Assembly: GCF_002979775.1 (NCBI RefSeq)
Contig: NZ_PCPR01000004.1
Coordinates: forward strand, 62,001 to 126,000
DNA length: 64,000 bases
From: Arthrobacter sp. MYb23
GTDB taxonomy: Bacteria > Actinomycetota > Actinomycetes > Actinomycetales > Micrococcaceae
Reading direction: 5' to 3'
Under the pieces are notes generated by a model that saw only the letters and a list, made by a program, of their open reading frames with translations, was not told where the DNA came from and searched no databases. Of the stretch, positions 57,453 through 64,000 are shown one piece after another; positions within the stretch are counted from its first letter, which is position 1; every line of letters begins with the position of its first letter. Made by a program: the position numbers and the translations under genes.

Positions 57453-59105
57453 GTGAACACCTTTAATACCTCCGAATTCCGCAGGCGGGCCTTCCTTGCA
57501 GGCCTCGGCGCACTGTCCACCTCCGCCTTGGTCACCGCGTGCGGCGGCACAACAGCCAGCACCGGCGCGGGTTCCACAACTCCGGTGGACGGCGGCAGCA
57601 TCACTTTCCTGATCCAGGGCTACGACACGGGCTGGGTGTCCAGCAAGACGTCCATCTCCAGCTACGAGGGCAACCTCTGGGGCCAGATCACGGACAAGCT
57701 GGTGTACGTCAATGAAAAGGGTGAGTTGAGCCCGTGGGTTGCTGAGAGCTGGGAAGAACTCAACGGCGCCAAGGACTTCGTGATCCACGTGAAGAAGGGC
57801 GTGACCTTCTCTGACGGAACACCGCTGGATGCAGCGGCCGTGGTCGCCAACCTCACCGCCTGGGCCAAGGGCGATTCCACGCGTGGCGTCAGCAAGGTGG
57901 GCCTCTTCCCGTCCAGCAACTTCGTGTCAGCTGAGGCCTCCGATGCGGAAACCGTGAAGGTGTCCTTCTCCTCTCCCGCATTGGGCTTCATCGCCACGCT
58001 GGCCTACCACGGCTGCATCCTGCTCTCCCCGAAGACCCTGGCCCTGCCGGTGGAAGCCCAGGCCGACCTCAGCCAGGAAATCGGCAGCGGCCCATTTGTG
58101 GTCAAGTCCTGGAAGCAAGGCGACAGCTACGTCCTGGAGAAGCGCAAAGACTACAACTGGGGTCCCGCAGCGCTCGGCCACACCGGTCCCGCCCGCCTGG
58201 ACACCATCACGTACAAGGTCATCAAGGACACCTCGGTCCGGACCTCCACAGTGGTTTCCGGCCAGGCCGATGTTGCGTTCAACGTTGAGCCGCAGGAAAT
58301 CGAATCGCTCAAGGCACAGGGCTTCACGGTGGGTACGCCGCGTTACCTGGGCTTCGTGGACGGATTCCAGGTCAACACGCAGGCCTTCCCCACCAACGAT
58401 CCCGCCGTACGCAAGGCTATCCAGCACGGCATTGACCGCGACGAGATCCTTAAGACCGTCTACACCAGCGACTGGAACGCGGCCACCACGTTCATCCAAG
58501 GCAACGTCCCGGAAGCAGGCGAGTTCAGCGACTCCTTCACGTTCGACGCCGACAAAGCCAACAAGCTTCTGGACGACGCCGGCTGGGCTTCCGGATCGGA
58601 TGGCTACCGCACCAAGGACGGCAAGACCCTCGAGTTCACCCTCACACCCAACCCCTATGTCCCGTCCACCAAGGCCGAAGACGAGCTCATCGCCCAGCAG
58701 CTCAAGAAGGTGGGCATCAAGGTCAACCTCAAGGTTGTGGATGTAGCCGGCTACGCGGCTGTCCAGGCCAGCAAGCCGCCGCTGTTCCAGACTTCACGCA
58801 GCTTCGTCGACGTCGGTACGGTGGCCGGAGTCCTGACAAGCCAGAACAAGGGCGAGGACTGGTTCGGGCTTGGAACCAGCGATCAGAAGCTCAACGACCT
58901 CTCCACTGCGATCGCCACGGCTTCGGACCGGGCATCCCGCGAGAAGGTCGCCGACGAGCTCCAGCAGTACGTCCTGGAGCAGGGCTACTTTATCCCTCTT
59001 AACCAGCTCGTCCAGCGCCTCTACCTGATCAGCCCGAAGATCAAGGATGTCCAGTACAACGGCCTGGCCTACGCCAACTTCTACACCGCTTGGATCTCGC
59101 AGTGA
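57453..59105 (+). CDS. Substrate-binding lipoprotein of peptide-type ABC importer, Tat-type signal
   Basis: A 550-residue SBP family 5 lipoprotein. The N-terminus has a twin-arginine motif FRRRAFLAGLGAL (residues 9-21) and a lipobox VTAC with Cys30, so export is probably through Tat. The body has the SBP-5 sites HVKKGVTFSDGTPLDAAAV and IQHGIDRDEIL. It starts at GTG with AGGAG eight bases upstream. Its stop overlaps the permease GTG (GTGA). The ligand could be a peptide or a hydroxy- or amino-acid-derived compound. Confidence 0.88.
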   Translation: MNTFNTSEFRRRAFLAGLGALSTSALVTACGGTTASTGAGSTTPVDGGSITFLIQGYDTGWVSSKTSISSYEGNLWGQITDKLVYVNEKGELSPWVAESWEELNGAKDFVIHVKKGVTFSDGTPLDAAAVVANLTAWAKGDSTRGVSKVGLFPSSNFVSAEASDAETVKVSFSSPALGFIATLAYHGCILLSPKTLALPVEAQADLSQEIGSGPFVVKSWKQGDSYVLEKRKDYNWGPAALGHTGPARLDTITYKVIKDTSVRTSTVVSGQADVAFNVEPQEIESLKAQGFTVGTPRYLGFVDGFQVNTQAFPTNDPAVRKAIQHGIDRDEILKTVYTSDWNAATTFIQGNVPEAGEFSDSFTFDADKANKLLDDAGWASGSDGYRTKDGKTLEFTLTPNPYVPSTKAEDELIAQQLKKVGIKVNLKVVDVAGYAAVQASKPPLFQTSRSFVDVGTVAGVLTSQNKGEDWFGLGTSDQKLNDLSTAIATASDRASREKVADELQQYVLEQGYFIPLNQLVQRLYLISPKIKDVQYNGLAYANFYTAWISQ

Positions 59106-60055
59106 CCAGCGATTACAAGCGCTTTGCGTTGACCCGCGCGGGTCAGGCGGTCGTCGTCGTTCTTCTGGCCTATGTCCTCACGTTCCTGGTGATCAGCGTC
59201 CTCCCCGGTGACGCCATCACCAACACCCTCCGGGACCCGCAGCACGGACTGAGCGAGGAAGACATCCAGCGGATCGTGGCGTTCTACGGCTTGGACCAGC
59301 CCGTGATCGTGCAGCTGCTGCTCTCCCTCGGACGGTTCCTCACGGGAGAGCTGGGATTCTCGCTTCAGTCCAACCTTCCGGTCTCCCAGATCGTGGGAGA
59401 CGCGTTGCCTTCCACGCTCACTCTTGCCACCAGCGCGCTGCTTATCGCCATTGTTTTCGCAGTGGTCATCGCGTACGGCGCCCAGTATTTGCCGGGCAAG
59501 TGGGCAGCTATCGTCCGCTCCATTCCTTCGTTCTTCCTGTCGGTCCCCAACTTCGTGATCGGCCTGGTGCTGATCGAGTTCTTTGCCTTCCGGCTTCATT
59601 CCTTCACCACAACAGATCCCAACAGCCCGGTGGCAACGCTGTTCGCGGCCATCACTTTGGCCATTCCGGTCTCCGCGCCGCTGGCCGAGGTATTGATTGC
59701 GAGCTTGGACCATGAATCCCGGCAGGAGTACGCCTTGGTGGCCAGGTCCCGGGGTCTCTCCGAGGCCAAGCTCTTCGCCAAGCACTTGGTGAAGCCGTCA
59801 GCCCTTCCTTCCGTGGCCATGGTGGCTCTCATTGTGGGTGAGCTTCTGGGCGGGTCCGTTATTACCGAGACGATCTTCGGCCGTGACGGCATCGGCACCG
59901 TTGTCCAGAAAGCAGTGACGGGAGAAGACCAACCGGTGCTACAAGCCGTGGTGTCCCTCTCAGCCGTGGTCTTCGTGGCCGTCAACCTCGTGGCCGACCT
60001 CGCGTCGCCGTTGCTCGATCCGCGCGTCAAACTCAGGGAGAAGGTGGGCGCATGA
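59102..60055 (+). CDS. Peptide-type ABC permease (OppB/DppB-like)
   Basis: A 317-residue permease from the GTG at 59102, with six membrane segments and the DppB motifs VLPGDAITNTLRDPQHGLSEED and the EAA-type loop ARSRGLSEAKLFAKHLVKPS, ending with VITETIFGRDGIGTVVQKAV. It is coupled by 4-base overlaps both to the binding protein (GTGA) and the next permease (ATGA). Confidence 0.9.
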   Translation: MTSDYKRFALTRAGQAVVVVLLAYVLTFLVISVLPGDAITNTLRDPQHGLSEEDIQRIVAFYGLDQPVIVQLLLSLGRFLTGELGFSLQSNLPVSQIVGDALPSTLTLATSALLIAIVFAVVIAYGAQYLPGKWAAIVRSIPSFFLSVPNFVIGLVLIEFFAFRLHSFTTTDPNSPVATLFAAITLAIPVSAPLAEVLIASLDHESRQEYALVARSRGLSEAKLFAKHLVKPSALPSVAMVALIVGELLGGSVITETIFGRDGIGTVVQKAVTGEDQPVLQAVVSLSAVVFVAVNLVADLASPLLDPRVKLREKVGA

Positions 60056-60906
60056 CTGCCACACTTGGCTACACCCAACTGCGCAATGTTGGAACAGCAT
60101 CCAAAAAGCTCACCGCGGGACTGCCTCCGGTCACCGTGATCCTGTCCTTCGCCGTGGTGCTGCTGGTCATCCTGTGGTCACTTGTCCCGGGTTTCTTTAC
60201 ATCGTTCAGCCCGGTCACGGGCGACACCGCGAGCAAGCTGGCCGCGCCGAGTGCCGCACATTGGTTCGGCACGGACTACCTCGGACGCGACCAGTACGCA
60301 CGCGTGGTGTACGGCACCGCATCCTCGGTCACCAGCGCCTTGGTGGCAGTGCTCATCGGGTTGGTGGTGGGCAGCATCATCGGGCTCGCCAGTGGATTCC
60401 GCGGCGGCTGGCTGGACTCAGTCCTTGGCCGGTTCGTTGACGTTCTCCTCGCCATCCCCGGATTCCTGCTGGCCGTGGTCATCGTCAGTTCGCTGGGTTT
60501 CCAAACCATCAACGCCGCCATCGCCACCGGAGTGTCCGCTGTCGCAGTCTTTGCCCGGTTGATGCGCGCGGAGGTGATGCGCGTCCGCAGCGCCACCTAC
60601 GTGGAGGCGTCCTATCTGGAGGGCGGGAACCGGCTCCACGCGTTGATCGGCCACATCCTTCCCAACGCCTACAGATCCGTACTGGTACTGGCAGTGCTCC
60701 AGTTCGGCACGTCCATCCTGATCATCGCCTCGCTGGCCTTCCTTGGCTACGGAGATCCGCCCCCGGCCTCCGACTGGGGACTCCTGGTGGCCTCGGGCAA
60801 AACCTACGTGACTGCGCCGTGGCTCGTGTACGCGCCGGCGCTGGTCATCGTGGTCACCGTACTGTCCGTCAACCGCATCAGCCGCTGGCTGCGAAAGGCG
60901 AAATGA
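60052..60906 (+). CDS. Peptide-type ABC permease (OppC/DppC-like)
   Basis: A 284-residue permease. Key sites are AAHWFGTDYLGRDQYARVVYGT (family-specific) and the C-terminal LAFLGYGDPPPASDWGLLVASG, which matches the DppC signature. The start is in a 4-base ATGA overlap with the DppB-like gene. The stop is separated from the next start by one base. Confidence 0.9.
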   Translation: MTATLGYTQLRNVGTASKKLTAGLPPVTVILSFAVVLLVILWSLVPGFFTSFSPVTGDTASKLAAPSAAHWFGTDYLGRDQYARVVYGTASSVTSALVAVLIGLVVGSIIGLASGFRGGWLDSVLGRFVDVLLAIPGFLLAVVIVSSLGFQTINAAIATGVSAVAVFARLMRAEVMRVRSATYVEASYLEGGNRLHALIGHILPNAYRSVLVLAVLQFGTSILIIASLAFLGYGDPPPASDWGLLVASGKTYVTAPWLVYAPALVIVVTVLSVNRISRWLRKAK

Positions 60907-60907
60907 C

Positions 60908-62611
60908 ATGACCCTGAACACCAAGGACCGCAACATGTCCGCAGACCTATTAACAGTGCAAGGCTTGTCCATCGCCTACGGTCCCACCGCCGTGGTCCAT
61001 GACGTCTCCTTTTCGGTAGCCAAGGGCGAGAGCCTGGCGCTCATCGGAGAGTCGGGATCGGGCAAGTCCACCATCGCCAAGGCCATTCTCCGGTTGCTTC
61101 CCCACGGAGAAGCGACGGCCACGGGGCGTGTCGCGCTCAACGGACAGGATGTCCTGGCGTTGCCCGAGAAGCATTTCCGTCCCCTCCGAGGCCGGGAATT
61201 GGGCTTCATCCCCCAGGACCCTGCCTCGGCGTTGAACCCCGTACGGACCATCGGCGCGCAAGCTCATGAGGCTGCCGCCTTGCTCGGCGAAACAGACCCA
61301 ACGGTTCGCCGCGCGAAAATCCTGGACGTACTGGAGCAAGTGGGCCTTCCGGACCCTGCCCGGGTTTACGATTCCTACCCGCACCAACTCTCCGGCGGAA
61401 TGCTCCAGCGAGTGCTGATTGCGCTTACGGTGTTGCCTCGTCCGGCACTGATCGTGGCTGACGAACCCACCTCTGCGTTGGACGTGACGGTTCAGAAGCT
61501 CATCCTGGACATGCTGACCGAGCTCCGCCGCGAGCTGGACATCAGCCTGCTCCTCATCACGCACGACCTCGCGATCGCCGCCGAGCGCGCAGATTCCCTG
61601 GTTGTGTTGAAGGACGGCTCGGTGCAGGAGAGTGGACCGTCCTTCGAAGTGTTCGCTTCGCCTACCACCGACTACGCGCGGAGCCTTCAGGCCGACGTCC
61701 CGGCGCTGCACCCGGACCGGTACAGGAACCAGCGCAGCACCCTTAGGGAAGCGCACGACGGCGGCTCCCGCACTGAGGCTGTTTCCTCACCGTCACCGGG
61801 ACCCCAGATCGATGTCCAGGGTGTGACCAAGCGCTTCTCGGCCGGCGGAAAGGACGTCCTTGCATGCGACGGCGTGTCCTTCTCTGTGGACCGTGGGCGG
61901 ACGCACGCGCTCGTTGGCGAGTCCGGATCCGGCAAGACCACCGCGGTCCGGCTGCTGTTGGGTCTTGAACAGCCGGACGGTGGGGACATTAAGGTAGCCG
62001 GCCAATCGACGTCGGGCCGTTCCAGGGCCGACGTCCGCGAGATCCGCCGCCACCTCCAACTGGTTTACCAGAACCCGTTCACGTCCCTCGACCCCACTTG
62101 GCGGGTGGGCAGGATTGTCCGCGAACCACTGGACCAATTCGGCGTGGGCACCAAGGCAGAGCGTGCCCAGCGGGTTCGCGAGGCTTTGGAAGCTGTAGGC
62201 CTGCCATCCGAGGTGGCCTCGAGACGGCCTGCGCACCTCTCCGGCGGCCAGCGCCAACGGGTGGCGATCGCCAGGGCACTGGTGGTGAGGCCCGACGTCG
62301 TGGTTTTGGATGAACCCACCTCAGCCCTGGACGTGAGCGTTCAAGCGGGGATCCTTGAGCTGCTGTCCAAACTGCAACGCGAGCTGGGCCTGACGTATTT
62401 GTTCGTCTCGCACGATCTTGCCCTGGTGCGGCAGGTAGCTGACTCCGTATCCGTCCTGCGGCGCGGCCTAGTGGTGGAGGACGGTCCTGTGGAGGAGATC
62501 TTTCACCGACCGCAGCATCCCTATACCCGTGCCCTCCTCGAGGCGATTCCACTGGCATCCGTGCCTGCCGAGCCGACAGCCGGCAAACAACTAGCGAAGG
62601 CAACAGCATGA
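60908..62611 (+). CDS. Fused dual ATP-binding protein of peptide-type ABC importer
   Basis: A 567-residue protein with two complete nucleotide-binding domains in one chain. The first has Walker A GESGSGKST at 47-55 and signature LSGGMLQR at about 161 (OppD-like); the second has GESGSGKTT at about 337 and LSGGQRQR (OppF-like). A linker with Glu/Ser/Arg runs between them. Fused DppDF-type ATPases are a known arrangement; the operon at 2.3-7.4 kb keeps them as two genes. Starts are possible at 60908 or at an internal ATG at 60935. It overlaps the aminotransferase start in an ATGA. Confidence 0.92.
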   Translation: MTLNTKDRNMSADLLTVQGLSIAYGPTAVVHDVSFSVAKGESLALIGESGSGKSTIAKAILRLLPHGEATATGRVALNGQDVLALPEKHFRPLRGRELGFIPQDPASALNPVRTIGAQAHEAAALLGETDPTVRRAKILDVLEQVGLPDPARVYDSYPHQLSGGMLQRVLIALTVLPRPALIVADEPTSALDVTVQKLILDMLTELRRELDISLLLITHDLAIAAERADSLVVLKDGSVQESGPSFEVFASPTTDYARSLQADVPALHPDRYRNQRSTLREAHDGGSRTEAVSSPSPGPQIDVQGVTKRFSAGGKDVLACDGVSFSVDRGRTHALVGESGSGKTTAVRLLLGLEQPDGGDIKVAGQSTSGRSRADVREIRRHLQLVYQNPFTSLDPTWRVGRIVREPLDQFGVGTKAERAQRVREALEAVGLPSEVASRRPAHLSGGQRQRVAIARALVVRPDVVVLDEPTSALDVSVQAGILELLSKLQRELGLTYLFVSHDLALVRQVADSVSVLRRGLVVEDGPVEEIFHRPQHPYTRALLEAIPLASVPAEPTAGKQLAKATA

Positions 62612-63807
62612 CCGTGAATCTGATATCCACCCGTCGGCCCGCACTCATCGAGGCCTTTACCGCCCCCAAGGGCTTTGGGGACCAGACGCTGCGTGATCGT
62701 CGGGCAGATGCCATCGAGCTTCTTGGTGGCATTCCGGATCCCAGCGTCCTCCCCACCGAGGAATTGGCTGCCGCCACAGCACGTGTGCTGGCCAAGCCCG
62801 GCGTCCCTGCGCTCCAATACTCACGGACAGAGGGTATTTCGCCGCTGCGGGAGTGGATCGCAGAACGCGAAGGCGTCTCCGTTGACCGGATCCTCATCAC
62901 GAACGGCGGCTTCCATGGACTTTCCTTGGCCATCCAGTCCGTGGTGGAACGCGGCGACCTGGTGGCCGTGGACAATCCGATCTTCCCGCTGTTCCTTCGG
63001 GGTCTCCAGCTCTCTGACGCGCGGACCTTGCCGGTATTGGTAGGCCCGCAGGGTCTCGACGTCGATCATCTCGCGGACCAGCTCAGGGGCGGCGCCCGCC
63101 CATCCGCCTTATATACAGTGCCGGACTTCCACAACCCATCCCAAGGCACACTGTCCGGAGAGGCCCGGAAAGAGCTCGTACGGCTGGCGGAACACTACGG
63201 ATTCGTGGTGCTGGCGGACAACCCGTACCGTGAGCTTCGCTTTGCCGGCGAGCAGGAGAGTGTGGAGGAATTCAACAACTCAGACCACGTCCTCCACATC
63301 AACACCTTCACCAAAACACTAGGGCCGGGGTTGCGCCTTGGTTGGACCGTGGCGCCGGTGCGGCTGGCGCGTGATCTGGTGGCATTGCGCAGCCGCCAGG
63401 ATTCCCACAGCTCCACGCTGGTCCAAGCCATCATCGGGGAACTGGTCACGTCCGATCCCGGAATTTTCGACGCAACCCTGAACCGGGCCCGAGCCCTGTA
63501 CCGGAACCGCGCTGAAACGCTGGTCGCCGCACTGCACCGGGAAGCTCCGGGAGCTTTTGAAACTGTCCTCCCGGACGGCGGGCTGTTCCTCTGGCCCAAA
63601 CTGTCAGACGACACCGTAGACCCGGAGCAATTGGCCGCCGATGCCAGCGCAGAAGGCGTCGAGTACCAGCGGGGTTCGTTCTTCCCATCGGGGCCCGGAA
63701 CGGACGCTCACCGACACCTGCGCCTGGCGTACGGCGACGTAGAGGCATCAAAGCTGGAGGAGGCGGCTGCGCGCCTGGGACGTGCGCTGAAGCGCCAAGT
63801 TCCGTAG
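62608..63807 (+). CDS. PLP-dependent class I/II aminotransferase
   Basis: A 399-residue fold-type I enzyme. The PLP Lys is in NTFTKTLGPGLRLGWTVAP, with the aspartate/asparagine pair near DNPYRELRF and TVPDFHNPSQGTLS, and the final Arg in HRHLRLAYGD. It resembles the MocR-type/2-aminoadipate aminotransferase branch but has no GntR domain. It overlaps the ABC ATPase gene in ATGA, so it is the last gene of the operon. It may transfer an amino group to or from the oxo acid made by the GlcD-like oxidase, which is only an inference. Confidence 0.88.
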   Translation: MTVNLISTRRPALIEAFTAPKGFGDQTLRDRRADAIELLGGIPDPSVLPTEELAAATARVLAKPGVPALQYSRTEGISPLREWIAEREGVSVDRILITNGGFHGLSLAIQSVVERGDLVAVDNPIFPLFLRGLQLSDARTLPVLVGPQGLDVDHLADQLRGGARPSALYTVPDFHNPSQGTLSGEARKELVRLAEHYGFVVLADNPYRELRFAGEQESVEEFNNSDHVLHINTFTKTLGPGLRLGWTVAPVRLARDLVALRSRQDSHSSTLVQAIIGELVTSDPGIFDATLNRARALYRNRAETLVAALHREAPGAFETVLPDGGLFLWPKLSDDTVDPEQLAADASAEGVEYQRGSFFPSGPGTDAHRHLRLAYGDVEASKLEEAAARLGRALKRQVP

Positions 63808-63812
63808 CCCCA

Positions 63813-63878
63813 CCCAACTAGGTAGCAGTTCAGGTCGTTCCCAGCGCTCAGAACGGCCTCAACTGCGACTTACTTGGG
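63813..63878. repeat. 66-bp palindromic intergenic repeat, copy C
   Basis: Starts CCCAACTAGGTAGCAG and ends ACTTACTTGGG, nearly the same as copy B (3 differences) and in the same orientation. It lies 5 bases after the aminotransferase stop and closes the segment bounded on the left by copy B. Confidence 0.85.
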
Positions 63879-63890
63879 CGCGGGAAAACA

Positions 63891-63922
63891 AAAGAGCCCC
63901 GATCCTAAGATCGGGGCTCTTT
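63891..63922 (-). terminator. Terminator between the aminotransferase operon and tRNA-Leu
   Basis: AAAGAGCCCCGATC (63891-63904) and GATCGGGGCTCTTT (63909-63922) pair over 14 bases with a 4-base loop, with A-rich flanking on the left, giving a U tract for the minus-strand transcript. It serves as terminator for the tRNA gene and possibly for both directions. Confidence 0.9.
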
Positions 63923-63930
63923 CAATTGCG

Positions 63931-64000
63931 TGCGCGAGGGGGGATTTGAACCCCCACACCCTTTCGGATACTGGCACCTGAAGCCAGCGCGTCTGCCGTT
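63931..64000 (-). tRNA. tRNA-Leu (anticodon CAG), 5' end beyond the window
   Basis: Read on the minus strand, the sequence gives the D-arm end GGCAGACGCGC, an anticodon stem CTGGC/GCCAG around the loop TTCAGGT (anticodon CAG), a long class II variable arm TATCCGAAAGGGTG, the T-arm GGGGGTTCAAATCCCCC and the acceptor 3' strand CTCGCGC followed by A. The 5' acceptor strand lies outside the window. A long variable arm and CAG anticodon identify leucine. Confidence 0.9.

Noticed and set aside
1..64000. CRISPR array, prophage, integrase or transposase genes
   Set aside because: No regularly spaced repeats, no cas-like, integrase, phage-structural or transposase protein was seen on either strand.

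Overview
The window is high-GC, densely packed actinobacterial DNA. Its gene content points to a soil Micrococcaceae member of the Arthrobacter/Paenarthrobacter type: many sugar-acid, polyamine and peptide uptake/catabolism modules, small GntR/LacI/RpiR/TetR/MerR regulators, frequent GTG starts and 4-base ATGA/GTGA gene overlaps. The genus is an inference; no rRNA gene or other species marker is present. There is no CRISPR array, phage or transposase. The only RNA gene seen is a tRNA-Leu(CAG) cut by the right edge.

Layout. 1-2.2 kb: end of an OpgC-like acyltransferase and a uracil/xanthine permease. 2.3-9.6 kb: a minus-strand operon of a C45-type acyltransferase/peptidase, a lipoprotein binding protein, two permeases and two ATPases (Opp/Dpp type), with a divergent RpiR regulator. 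9.6-10.6 kb: an MNT-HEPN toxin-antitoxin pair. 10.6-20.6 kb: mixed housekeeping and stress genes (hydrolase, XRE+DUF2975 pair, DJ-1 protein, small secreted protein, RibD-type reductase, ArsR-like regulator, MFS exporter, VanZ-RDD membrane protein, MerR with a class IV aminotransferase, DUF1905, DUF2630). 20.6-32.5 kb: carbon metabolism (glycerate kinase, 2-hydroxyacid dehydrogenase, GH2 glycosidase, GDPD, PEP-mutase-like enzyme, HAD phosphatase, glutathionyl-hydroquinone-reductase homologue, PfkB kinase). 32.6-38.8 kb: a RelA/SpoT-domain protein, SulP and BASS transporters, and a LacI regulator divergent from an alditol oxidase. 38.9-45.3 kb: a 5-oxoproline module, pxpA-MFS-pxpBC-(biotin carboxylase/BCCP), with a divergent GntR. 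45.4-47.8 kb: a LysR-type effector domain without HTH facing a DUF5997 gene, a VOC protein and a membrane protein. 47.8-52.6 kb: a polyamine module (APC permease, universal stress protein, putrescine-oxidase-like enzyme, divergent TetR). 52.6-53.7 kb: an AT-richer stretch with one secreted protein. 53.8-55.6 kb: a talarate/galactarate-dehydratase-like enzyme and its GntR. 55.65-63.88 kb: a GlcD-like oxidase, a complete peptide-type ABC importer and a PLP aminotransferase, bounded by two nearly identical 66-bp repeats.

Regulation is unusually readable. Strong palindromes lie at the promoters of the RpiR, MNT-HEPN, glycerate kinase, alditol oxidase, pxp, putrescine oxidase and sugar-acid dehydratase units. 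The items most worth following up are the repeat-bounded oxidase/ABC/aminotransferase cassette, the C45 enzyme co-transcribed with a peptide importer, the pxp operon with its own biotin carboxylase, the MNT-HEPN pair with an atypical toxin motif, and a run of adjacent hairpins at about 19.54-19.62 kb with no gene assigned.
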